Assembly (NCBI GenBank): GCA_934511545.1
Contig: CAKSWM010000054.1
Location: 1 to 8,472 of the forward strand
Direction of reading: 5' to 3'
Source: an uncultured Oscillospiraceae bacterium
GTDB taxonomy: Bacteria; Bacillota; Clostridia; Oscillospirales; Oscillospiraceae
DNA: 8,472 nt
The notes below the pieces were generated by a model. It worked only from the letters and a program-made list of their open reading frames with translations. It did not search any database and was not told the DNA's origin. A program made the position numbers and the translations under genes. Below are positions 1 through 6,153 of the stretch, one piece after another (position 1 is the stretch's first letter; each line of letters opens with the position of its first letter).

Positions 1-125
1 TTATCTATTTCCTCGATATTTCTGCCGCCGCAGTGCATATAGCAATGGCGTGCATGGAGATTCTCCACCTCCTGGCAGGCGGCCGCATTGCGGATCTTCT
101 GCTCGGTCGTAAGATTTATCTTCAT
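1..125 (-). CDS. NTF2/SnoaL-like protein, third tandem copy (3' part beyond window)
   Basis: Only the first 41 codons are present; the frame runs open off the left edge. The ATG shares its A with the TAA of the upstream gene (TAATG), and a GGGAGG ribosome binding site lies at 134-139 inside the end of that gene, so translation is probably coupled. The readable N-terminus is MKINLTTEQKIR, followed by a helical stretch with the pattern C-Q-E-V-E-N-L...R-N-I-E-E-I. This lines up with the start of the two upstream NTF2-like proteins (for example D-V-E-D-I-K-N-L...N-R-R-E-E-A-L in the middle one), which suggests a third paralogue. The helix is rich in His and Cys (H-A-R-H-C-Y-M-H-C), unlike its sisters. 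The family call rests on the N-terminal helix pattern and operon position only; the barrel domain is not visible. Confidence 0.72.
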   Translation of the reverse strand, partial: MKINLTTEQKIRNAAACQEVENLHARHCYMHCGGRNIEEID

Positions 126-928
126 TATATGGTCCTCCCTTCTCCGGTGCTGACAGACGCAAGGAAGCCCTCATAGGTATAGGGCGTAGTGTCCGCAAAG
201 CTTCTGTAATCAACAGGCAGCTGCGGGAACGAGATCTGGTCGTTGTAAAGCGCCGTGTATATTTCGCCCGTATATGTCGGCTGAGCCGCGAGAAACACCT
301 CGCGCTCGGGATAGTCGATTATCTGGTCGAACTTTGCAACCTCTCCGACCATCTCGGTGCGGCCCTTTCCTACCATGTACCACGCGGGGTTGCCGTTGCG
401 GTATTCGCGCTTTTCGGTGTTGAGTTCAAGCTCCGGATACGGGAAGCCCGCAACGTTCGTGAAGTTGGTACCAACAAAGACGTGCCATATTTTCCAGACT
501 CCGTCCTCCTTTATGAAGTCGATGGCCATGCGCTCGTTGACCCATTTGCCCTCGAGTTTGCCTTCACCGTTGGGCGCGGACTCGTAGCCGATGCCCATCC
601 ACAGTCCCTGAGCCGTTTCTCCGTCCTCCGCCACATACAGGAGCTTGGTGGAAAACGGATGCATCGTCAGCGTGCCGGCTGCGCCGAAGCGGTTTCCGCC
701 GAGATAATACCTGCGGATATTCTCCATGCCGACAAAGAAGCCCCAGTTGCGTCCGAAGGACGCAGTCGCCGTATTTTCGGGCTTTTTGACCCAGAACGTA
801 TCGAGCGCTTCCTCGCGCCTGTTTCCGGCTTCAAAATATGTAAATCTGCTGATAAGGTTTTTAATGTCCTCAACGTCCCACACTCTGCGTATGGTCTCGT
901 CGTCTGTAAACTGTCTGAGCTTATACAT
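125..928 (-). CDS. NTF2/SnoaL-like protein, second tandem copy (267 aa)
   Basis: Predicted cytosolic alpha+beta-barrel protein of the NTF2/SnoaL superfamily, whose members include hydratases, dehydratases, isomerases and non-catalytic binders. The start at 928 is preferred over a longer upstream reading because GAGGAGG sits about 8 nt before it, and the 37 extra codons upstream are basic, low-complexity and overlap the previous gene. Visible elements are an N-terminal helix (about 16-46, ending DTFW), a V-G-M-E-N-I-R-R-Y-Y turn (66-75), the strand region H90-P...D-G-E-T-A-Q-G-L-W (90-110), and I-D-F-I-K-E-D-G-V-W-K-I-W-H-V (136-150). A C-terminal extension of about 110 residues ends near residues 238-255 with Pro/Tyr-rich sequence. 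At 267 aa it is far longer than a minimal 130-170 aa family member. It has H90 where the first copy has Met, while H149 is shared. It lies 16 nt after the first copy. The superfamily is confident; the reaction is unknown. Confidence 0.85.
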   Translation of the reverse strand: MYKLRQFTDDETIRRVWDVEDIKNLISRFTYFEAGNRREEALDTFWVKKPENTATASFGRNWGFFVGMENIRRYYLGGNRFGAAGTLTMHPFSTKLLYVAEDGETAQGLWMGIGYESAPNGEGKLEGKWVNERMAIDFIKEDGVWKIWHVFVGTNFTNVAGFPYPELELNTEKREYRNGNPAWYMVGKGRTEMVGEVAKFDQIIDYPEREVFLAAQPTYTGEIYTALYNDQISFPQLPVDYRSFADTTPYTYEGFLASVSTGEGRTI

Positions 929-944
929 TGATTTCTGCCTCCTC

Positions 945-1661
945 TCAAACGCCGTAGCTGAAGGTCTCGCCGAATGTCCCGTATGGCTCCGGCAGACGCG
1001 GGGGCGCCGTGAACGGTCTGTCGGCTGAATAGCCGGCAAAATTGGTCCGCTCGACGCTGTAAGCCGGGAGCTTCAGTTCCGCAAGGGACTCAAAGCCTTC
1101 CATGAGCTCGTGCTGTTTCGGCTCGACCCAGTTTTCGCCCATGGGGCTGTGGATATCCACTGCATGCAGGACGTGCCAGAGCTTCCAGTCATCGCCCTCC
1201 TTGACAAAGTCGATGCAGATAAAGCCGAGGGTCCAGTAGGACAGCGGGCCGTAGGGCGTTACGCCGTTCTCCGAACCCTGGACGTGCCAGATGCCCTTTG
1301 CGGTCTTTCCGTCCGCCGCTATCTCGATGACCGGAGTTGTGATCGGCATCGCTCTGAGCTGTCCGACGCCGAAGATCTCTTCGTCGAAGAGGTTTCCGAG
1401 CTTTTCGGGGAACAGGTCTCTGATAAAGGCGGATTTCTTTGCCGTTATCTCCGCAGACGCCGCATAATAGCCGCGTACAGCTTCTTCTCCGACATAGGAA
1501 CCGTCATTGAAGCTGAGGCAGACATCCCCGGACCCGGCCCAGAAATCGTCAAATATCGTACTGTCCCGCATGAGGAGCAGGCTCGTGACATACTTGCCCG
1601 CCAGATTCTGGATCTCTCGCTTGTCAAACCAGCGGTCTGCAAGCTGCGCAGTTGTAAACAT
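945..1661 (-). CDS. NTF2/SnoaL-like protein, first tandem copy (238 aa)
   Basis: Second gene of the reductase operon, starting 36 nt after the reductase stop with AGGAGG about 6 nt before the ATG. It shows the same elements as its neighbour: the N-terminal helix with R-E-I-Q-N-L (15-20) and F-D-D-F-W (37-41), Y-V-G-E-E-A-V-R-G-Y-Y (56-66), T-P-V-I-E-I-A-A-D-G-K-T-A-K-G-I-W (109-125) and I-D-F-V-K-E-G-D-D-W-K-L-W-H-V (150-164). A C-terminal tail of about 70 residues ends with P-R-L-P-E-P-Y. The fold is that of the SnoaL/NTF2 group, which includes bile-acid 7-alpha-dehydratase BaiE. As remembered for BaiE, the catalytic set is Tyr, Asp and His in the barrel; here the position matching H90 of the next gene is M105, so direct equivalence to BaiE is unlikely. 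The conserved H163 in W-K-x-W-H-V is the most obvious candidate functional residue. Probably works on the same substrate pathway as the reductase. Confidence 0.86.
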   Translation of the reverse strand: MFTTAQLADRWFDKREIQNLAGKYVTSLLLMRDSTIFDDFWAGSGDVCLSFNDGSYVGEEAVRGYYAASAEITAKKSAFIRDLFPEKLGNLFDEEIFGVGQLRAMPITTPVIEIAADGKTAKGIWHVQGSENGVTPYGPLSYWTLGFICIDFVKEGDDWKLWHVLHAVDIHSPMGENWVEPKQHELMEGFESLAELKLPAYSVERTNFAGYSADRPFTAPPRLPEPYGTFGETFSYGV

Positions 1662-1697
1662 AGCTATCCTCCTGATATGTAAATTTGTTTTCTTTAT

Positions 1698-3647
1698 TCA
1701 GCTTATATTGAGCGCCGCTTCCCATCCGGCACGCGTCGCGTGGAGTATGCGTCCGGACTTTGAGCAGTCGCCGATGACGACCGTCTCCGCGACGATGCCG
1801 CGAAGCTCGTCTGCCTCTGCGCTCCTCGGCGTGAGGCCCATGGCGACGACCACGGCGTCGCACTCGAACTTCTGTTCGACTCCGTTTTCATCAACGGCAT
1901 AGACAGCGTTCTTCTCTATACGCGCAACGCGGTGCGAGGTCTTTATCTCAACATTGGCCTCCAGCTCCGGAATGAGCGCCATGCGGTGCATGAAGTTGCA
2001 GTCCCCGGCTACCTGGGGCAGCATCTCGATGATCGTGCACTCCCTGCCCTCTTTGGCCAGGTGCAGCGCGGTCTCGCAGCCGATAAGTCCGCCGCCGCAG
2101 ATAACGATCTTCTGTCCTTCGAGCTTCTGCATACCGGGATAATCCGCGCCGAAGGTCACGTTTTCGTCGTTCAGTCCCGTTATCGGCAGGCGCAGAGGCT
2201 CCGCACCGATCGCGATGATAAAGACGTCGGGGTCTATTTCACGCACAAGCTCGGGCGTGCAGGCAGTGCCGAGGAGGACGTCAACTCCGTACTCGCGCAG
2301 TTTGACCTCCTGGCTCAGGCGCAGCTTTTTGAGCTGGACCTTGAAGTCCACGCTGTCGGCAAACTCCAGCGCTCCGCCGAGATGGTCCTTCTTCTCGACA
2401 AGGATGACCTTGTGTCCGCGCTCGGCAGCGGTTATGGCCGCCATAGCGCCCGCAGGTCCGCCTCCGGCGACAAGAACGCGGCGTGACTGCTTTGCCGGCT
2501 GCTCGCAGAGCTTCATCTTCTCGCGTCCGGCATATGGATTCACAGCGCAGCGCATTGTGCGCGTATCGTGCATGCTGCCCTCGCAGTCAAGGCAGCGCAG
2601 GCAGGGAGTTATCAGGTGCTCCTGGCATTTTACGACCTTGTTCGGCAGGAAGGGATCCGCGACAAGAGCGCGGCCCATCGCTATGCAGTCGCAGTATCCT
2701 TCCGCGATGAGTCTCTCCATCAGTTCCGGATCATGGACGGCGCCGACGAGGGAGACCGGAGTTTTGACAACGGCCTTTATGGCCTTGGCATACTCTGCAA
2801 ACGGAGCCTCGGGGGAGAAAATCGGCGGGTGCATCAGCACCGCGGAATACGGCACCTTCTGTGTACCGGCGGAAACATGGATAAGATCAACAACACCGTC
2901 AAGCGCTTTGGCTATCTCGATGCCCGTCTCAATGCCGTACCCCTCCGGCAGAAGCTCGCTTGCGCTGATCCGCGCCTCGATCGGGAAGCCCTTTCCGACA
3001 CGCTCGCGGATGCGGCTGAGCACCAGCAGCGGAAAACGCATTCTGTTTTCAAAGGAGCCGCCATATTCGTCGGTGCGCTTGTTTGACATTTCCGAGATGA
3101 ACTGATGGATAAGCCAGCCATGGCCGCAGTGTACTTGGACCATGTCAAAGCCGCAGTTCTTCGCCGTCTCCGCTGCGTCGGCATAGCAGTCTGCCATATG
3201 TTCGATATCCTCAGTGGTCATGCCGCGGATAAAATCTCCGTATTCGTCCACAAACTCGACCGGGCCTATCGGGTCCTTGCCGTTGCGCATAAACTCAGGT
3301 GAGCCGAGTTCTCCGCAATGGTCGATCTGCACGGCGGCCAGCGCGCCGCCGGCATGGATGGCGTCCGCGCATTTTGTGAGGGAATATAACGCGGCAGGCT
3401 CGTTGATACCGATCTGGAGTGGGTGTCCCCTGCCGGTGTCAAAGTCCACGACGCAGTCACCGATCGTGACAAGGCTCGCGCCCCCCAGCGCCCTGAGCTG
3501 GTAATAGTCGATATTCTCCGGCGTCAGCGAACCGTCCTGTCCGACCTCTGCCAGCGATGTCGGCGAGGACATCATGCGGTGCTTGAAGGTCAGTTTTCCT
3601 ATCTTCAGCGGAGACAAAAGATGAGGGAATTTTTCATTCGGCTTCAT
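1698..3647 (-). CDS. Old Yellow Enzyme-family FMN/4Fe-4S/FAD ene-reductase (649 aa)
   Basis: Predicted NAD(P)H-dependent reductase of activated C=C bonds, related to 2,4-dienoyl-CoA reductase, enoate reductase and BaiCD/BaiH; cytosolic and likely oxygen-sensitive. Residues 7-340 form the FMN TIM barrel, with H173-C-G-H176-G-W178 at the substrate site and the family signature R-T-D-E-Y-G-G-S-F-E-N-R (191-202), plus a phosphate-binding C-I-A-M-G-R near 321-326. A 4Fe-4S motif has Cys 349, 352, 355 and 367 (C-x2-C-x2-C-x11-C). The FAD dinucleotide fold starts V-L-V-A-G-G-G-P-A-G (391-400). A second fold, I-V-I-C-G-G-G-L-I-G (514-523), should bind NAD(P)H, and a late V-V-I-G-D (623-627) completes the FAD site. 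The length is typical of the family (640-680 aa). The ATG follows AGGAGGAGTTAA. It is first in an operon with three NTF2-like genes, which suggests a multi-step reductive or dehydrative conversion of an unsaturated organic substrate. The family is certain; the substrate is not. Confidence 0.95.
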   Translation of the reverse strand: MKPNEKFPHLLSPLKIGKLTFKHRMMSSPTSLAEVGQDGSLTPENIDYYQLRALGGASLVTIGDCVVDFDTGRGHPLQIGINEPAALYSLTKCADAIHAGGALAAVQIDHCGELGSPEFMRNGKDPIGPVEFVDEYGDFIRGMTTEDIEHMADCYADAAETAKNCGFDMVQVHCGHGWLIHQFISEMSNKRTDEYGGSFENRMRFPLLVLSRIRERVGKGFPIEARISASELLPEGYGIETGIEIAKALDGVVDLIHVSAGTQKVPYSAVLMHPPIFSPEAPFAEYAKAIKAVVKTPVSLVGAVHDPELMERLIAEGYCDCIAMGRALVADPFLPNKVVKCQEHLITPCLRCLDCEGSMHDTRTMRCAVNPYAGREKMKLCEQPAKQSRRVLVAGGGPAGAMAAITAAERGHKVILVEKKDHLGGALEFADSVDFKVQLKKLRLSQEVKLREYGVDVLLGTACTPELVREIDPDVFIIAIGAEPLRLPITGLNDENVTFGADYPGMQKLEGQKIVICGGGLIGCETALHLAKEGRECTIIEMLPQVAGDCNFMHRMALIPELEANVEIKTSHRVARIEKNAVYAVDENGVEQKFECDAVVVAMGLTPRSAEADELRGIVAETVVIGDCSKSGRILHATRAGWEAALNIS

Positions 3648-3692
3648 TTAACTCCTCCTGTAATTCATGCTGATTTTTCCTTATAACAGAAT

Positions 3693-3719
3693 TTTATAAC
3701 ATGCATTCATCATTATCAA
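3693..3719 (-). promoter_or_regulatory. Possible promoter of the reductase/NTF2-like operon
   Basis: Read on the minus strand, TTGATA (3719-3714) is followed after 15 nt by TATAAA (3698-3693), preceded by TG in the extended -10 position. The spacer is short for sigma-A, so the extended -10 would have to compensate. The predicted transcript would have a leader of roughly 40 nt before the reductase ATG. This is the best candidate in the divergent intergenic region, but it is weak. Confidence 0.33.
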
Positions 3720-3813
3720 TAAGCATTTTTCACTATCAGGGAGTCTCATTTGATAAAAAAGTTCAAAGAGGCGGAACCTTATCCGGAAACGAGCGTCAAA
3801 TATTTATGAAATG

Positions 3814-3820
3814 AAGGGGG
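3814..3820 (+). promoter_or_regulatory. Ribosome binding site that fixes the start at 3830
   Basis: AAGGGGG lies directly against the upstream in-frame ATG at 3821, leaving no spacing, but stands 9 nt before the second in-frame ATG at 3830. Normal Shine-Dalgarno spacing therefore selects 3830. The shorter protein also has the more standard signal-peptide beginning, M-T-K-R. Confidence 0.7.
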
Positions 3821-3829
3821 ATGAATACC

Positions 3830-4681
3830 ATGACAAAACGCATTATTGCCCTGATCCTCATTTGTATAACGGCGCTCTGTCTCTGCGGCTCTGCCTTTGC
3901 CGACGTCATATGGGAGCCCCGCGATAAATACTATATGGCAAATTATGATGAATGCGACTACCTGGGGCGTTCATATATCCTCAACGGAGAGAGCGGTTCC
4001 GTTGCCGTCCGTACTTCCCCCAACGGGAAAACGACGGTCGCTGTTCTGCCCAACGGCTGCGAGATGTACGTCTCCTTCACTGCCAGCGACAACAAAGGGA
4101 ATCTCTGGGGCGTTATACAGTTTTCCTATGACGAAAATAATGAGCCTATACAGAGTTATGACTGGTCCGAGGATGGAGACGGCGTATACTCCGGCTGGGC
4201 ACCCATGGACAGCCTTGTGCTTGTCTACGACTATGAATCGTTTTATGAGGAACACAGCGGAGAGTTTTACTCATTCGAAGGAAACGTAAATGATTACGCT
4301 GAAATGGACCTTGTCACCTGGAATTACCCCGGCGGAGAGCCGAATGAATCCACCATGCATGTTGATGAATACACCGGCGACGGCATGGAACTCGTCTTTA
4401 CAGACTGCTGGACCGACGAAAACGGACTTGAATGGGCGGCCATCGGTTATTATTACGGCTGGCGCAGAATCTGGGTATGTCTTTCCGACCCGGAAAACCG
4501 CGATCTTCCGCACATCGAACGCGGAGAACACATTGACCTGATCGCGCCCGATAAAGGCAGCATCAAAACGCCGGATGCTGTCGGAAACACGAGGTTCTAT
4601 CTTGCGGCGCTGGCCCTTGGAGTCGTTTTTGCGGCGCTGTGCATTATAATACATACGCTGGGCAAAAAGAACCGCGCCTGA
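3830..4681 (+). CDS. Secreted, C-terminally anchored protein with two SH3-like modules (283 aa)
   Basis: Predicted type I cell-surface protein. Residues 1-24 form a signal peptide (basic M-T-K-R, hydrophobic I/L/C core, then S-A-F-A before D25). An SH3-like module at about 50-130 contains V-A-V-R-T-S-P-N-G and closes with G-W-A-P-M-D-S-L (W123), the usual end strand of bacterial SH3 domains. A second, similar beta-rich module at about 158-226 contains W-T-D-E-N-G-L-E-W and closes with R-I-W-V-C-L-S-D. A single hydrophobic helix at about 256-276, followed by G-K-K-N-R-A, is a stop-transfer anchor with a short cytosolic tail. The ectodomain is acidic and aromatic-rich. Bacterial SH3-like domains often bind peptidoglycan or other wall ligands, so an envelope-sensing or wall-binding role is inferred. 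It is transcribed alone, divergent from the reductase operon, and ends at its own terminator. No enzymatic domain is seen. Confidence 0.87.
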   Translation: MTKRIIALILICITALCLCGSAFADVIWEPRDKYYMANYDECDYLGRSYILNGESGSVAVRTSPNGKTTVAVLPNGCEMYVSFTASDNKGNLWGVIQFSYDENNEPIQSYDWSEDGDGVYSGWAPMDSLVLVYDYESFYEEHSGEFYSFEGNVNDYAEMDLVTWNYPGGEPNESTMHVDEYTGDGMELVFTDCWTDENGLEWAAIGYYYGWRRIWVCLSDPENRDLPHIERGEHIDLIAPDKGSIKTPDAVGNTRFYLAALALGVVFAALCIIIHTLGKKNRA

Positions 4682-4711
4682 ATTATGACCGGAGCCCCAT
4701 TACAAAGCATC

Positions 4712-4752
4712 AGATCCTGCCCGGAATAAAACTCCGGGCAGGATCTTTTATT
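4712..4752 (+). terminator. Intrinsic terminator after the SH3-like protein gene
   Basis: A perfect 14-bp stem, AGATCCTGCCCGGA (4712-4725) with TCCGGGCAGGATCT (4733-4746), encloses a 7-nt loop and runs into TTTTATT on the plus strand. It lies 30 nt after the TGA at 4681. In the minus direction the same hairpin follows the convergent DinB-like gene by about 40 nt, but there it lacks a T run, so only plus-strand termination is well supported. Confidence 0.92.
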
Positions 4753-4786
4753 CTGTCTCGCCTTACACATTCCGGCGTCCAGGACC

Positions 4787-5494
4787 TTATAAATCGAAGA
4801 AAAATATATTTGGTATCACGTCCGCGCCAAATGTTTTTACCGCCATCCGATACATCGCTTTTGCGTGGATCCGGTCATGCCAGATAAACCTGCGCAATAC
4901 CTTCCGCAGCGACCACTCTTCATCCCAGCTTCCGCAATATACCGTGTTTTTAAGGAAGTCCGGACGCTTCTCCAGCAGTGCAAAGCCCCGCTCCCTGCAT
5001 TCGGCAATGCTTCCCTCATTGTCCGTCTCTATCCCGATCTCGCCGAAATAATAGCTGTTTACATTCTTGGTATGTTCGTACATCTCGTATGCTGTGCGCG
5101 GGACCTGTCCGTAGAAGGTCGTTCTGGCCGGCAGACAGCTTTTGTTCCGATCCGGTATCGACTGATACAGCGTCAAAAAATCCCGCGCAGACCTCATTGC
5201 GAGCGATTTCAGTTCTTCGTACTCCGCCATACTCAGCGTCTCTCGCTCCTTGTCGAAGATAACATCCGAATCGGCGTCGGAAACAGTAAGGCCGGACACT
5301 TTTTCCTGCACGATCTCGGGTTCCGGAGGTTCGGGAAGAGATGTACCCGCCCACTTTAAGTAAGACGCGATCTCAGACGGCATCTTCTTAACGGCTTCGT
5401 ATCTCGTTTCGCCCCTTGTGTATGCGCCGATAAAATTATCTGAATACAGAATGCTGTCATTGCCGTTATGTTCCCATACACATCTTATTTTCAT
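4787..5494 (-). CDS. HicB-like domain plus DinB-superfamily metal-binding domain protein (235 aa)
   Basis: Two regions are joined by a Pro/Glu-rich linker (about 52-66). Residues 1-50 resemble the HicB-like antitoxin fold: a short beta-sheet entry followed by G-A-Y-T-R-G-E-T-R-Y-E-A-V-K-K-M and a helix ending Y-L-K-W-A-G. Residues about 90-235 resemble the DinB/YfiT four-helix bundle. H141 (Y-E-H-T) and the pair H206-D-R-I-H210 give the H...H-x3-H triad that binds a divalent metal in this superfamily. DinB-like proteins include bacillithiol- or mycothiol-dependent transferases, but many have no known reaction. The ATG is preceded by GAGAGGAAAA. The gene lies about 120 nt downstream of the DUF2812 gene and may have its own promoter; it converges on the SH3-like gene. 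No HicA toxin partner lies beside it, so a toxin-antitoxin role is not implied. The domain calls are from motif recognition. Confidence 0.78.
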   Translation of the reverse strand: MKIRCVWEHNGNDSILYSDNFIGAYTRGETRYEAVKKMPSEIASYLKWAGTSLPEPPEPEIVQEKVSGLTVSDADSDVIFDKERETLSMAEYEELKSLAMRSARDFLTLYQSIPDRNKSCLPARTTFYGQVPRTAYEMYEHTKNVNSYYFGEIGIETDNEGSIAECRERGFALLEKRPDFLKNTVYCGSWDEEWSLRKVLRRFIWHDRIHAKAMYRMAVKTFGADVIPNIFFFDL

Positions 5495-5523
5495 AGACGT
5501 TTTCCTCTCTTTTTTCTCTGCAA

Positions 5524-5560
5524 GTTCGGGCCCTGCAAGCCCTTTCCCTGACGCCCGAAC
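5524..5560. other. Hairpin in the leader region of the DinB-like gene
   Basis: GTTCGGGC (5524-5531) pairs perfectly with GCCCGAAC (5553-5560) around a 21-nt loop. On the minus strand it sits about 30 nt before the DinB-like start and just after a TATATA (5562-5567) that could be a -10 element, for which no clear -35 is visible. Neither strand shows a T run after the stem, so it is not a classical terminator. It could be a leader structure or a remnant terminator of the upstream DUF2812 gene. Confidence 0.35.
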
Positions 5561-5614
5561 CTTATATAGCCGTCTGGCGTTCCCGTGTTATCCTGTGACC
5601 TTGTCCGGACAGGC

Positions 5615-6151
5615 CTATTTTCTTCGTTCCTTATACTGTGTGTATTTTACAAAATACATGGCGAATATCACAAGGTACACCCCCAGAATAGCGCCAATAA
5701 CAGATGCGATAAAATAATTCTGATCGCTGAAAAGGTTGATGACGAACTGCGGAAGCAATACTGCAAAGAATATGACCAGCAGCGGTACCATTCTCCCCTT
5801 CATCACCCTCTGCATCATCTGAAATCTCGATTCTTCATCACAGAAGATCTCCTCTGCCATACCGCCGTCAGCAACAGCCTTTCTGAAATAACTGTAACCG
5901 GCATAGTCCTGTATGTATTGCCAGCCGCAATCTTCAAACATTTTCACATATTCATCTTTATTGGCAAGTCCGTCTTCATTATAATCAAGCTGATATATGA
6001 CATCCTGAGGAACGCATTTTTCAAAATAATACACCCCCAACCCTTTTACCTTAACAAATTTCCACCCCGACCTATGCATTTCGCGCAGATAGTCTTGCTC
6101 TTTTTCATATTCGAATATCGTAAACATTTTGAACTGTTTCTTTGATTCCAT
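5615..6151 (-). CDS. DUF2812-type membrane protein (178 aa)
   Basis: Residues 1-110 match the pattern of DUF2812 proteins: a short soluble unit with F-E-Y-E-K-E-Q-D-Y-L-R-E-M-H-R-S-G-W-K (13-31), then Y-Y-F-E-K, then a second half with E-Y-V-K-M-F-E-D-C-G-W-Q-Y-I and Y-S-Y-F-R-K (67-91). The two halves look like an internal duplication (an E-x-L/M-...-G-W-x-x-x pattern followed by Y-x-Y-F-x-K). Two hydrophobic helices, about 121-141 and 146-168, follow, with a basic C-terminus. It starts 2 nt after the padR stop, with AGGAGG lying inside the padR end, so the two are cotranscribed and probably coupled. DUF2812 genes are typically found next to PadR-family regulators; their biochemical role is not established. 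The stretch is more A/T-rich than the reductase operon. Confidence 0.88.
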   Translation of the reverse strand: MESKKQFKMFTIFEYEKEQDYLREMHRSGWKFVKVKGLGVYYFEKCVPQDVIYQLDYNEDGLANKDEYVKMFEDCGWQYIQDYAGYSYFRKAVADGGMAEEIFCDEESRFQMMQRVMKGRMVPLLVIFFAVLLPQFVINLFSDQNYFIASVIGAILGVYLVIFAMYFVKYTQYKERRK

Positions 6152-6153
6152 TT

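Noticed and set aside
1..213. A 70-codon minus-strand open frame at the left edge
   Set aside because: It is in another frame from the ATG at 125, which has TAATG overlap with its neighbour, a ribosome binding site and a paralogous N-terminus.
929..1039. N-terminal extension of the second NTF2-like gene (37 more codons)
   Set aside because: It overlaps the preceding gene, is basic and low in structure, and lacks a good ribosome binding site, while the start at 928 has GAGGAGG at proper spacing.
2215..3105. Long plus-strand open frame opposite the reductase gene (296 codons)
   Set aside because: Its Ser/Arg/Pro-rich protein has no recognisable domain and lies antisense to a confidently identified enzyme; a shadow of high-GC coding sequence.
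125..3647. Assignment of the left operon as the bile-acid inducible (bai) operon
   Set aside because: Only the reductase fold and NTF2 fold are shared. The three long NTF2-like proteins do not match the size or, by hand alignment, the active-site residues of BaiE, and no other bai gene is visible.
4787..5494. HicAB toxin-antitoxin locus
   Set aside because: Only a HicB-like N-terminal unit is present, fused to a DinB-type domain, and no small HicA-like toxin gene lies beside it.
5598..5616. Palindrome TGTCCGGACA as terminator of the DUF2812 gene
   Set aside because: The 10-bp self-complementary run leaves no loop and no T run follows on the minus strand.
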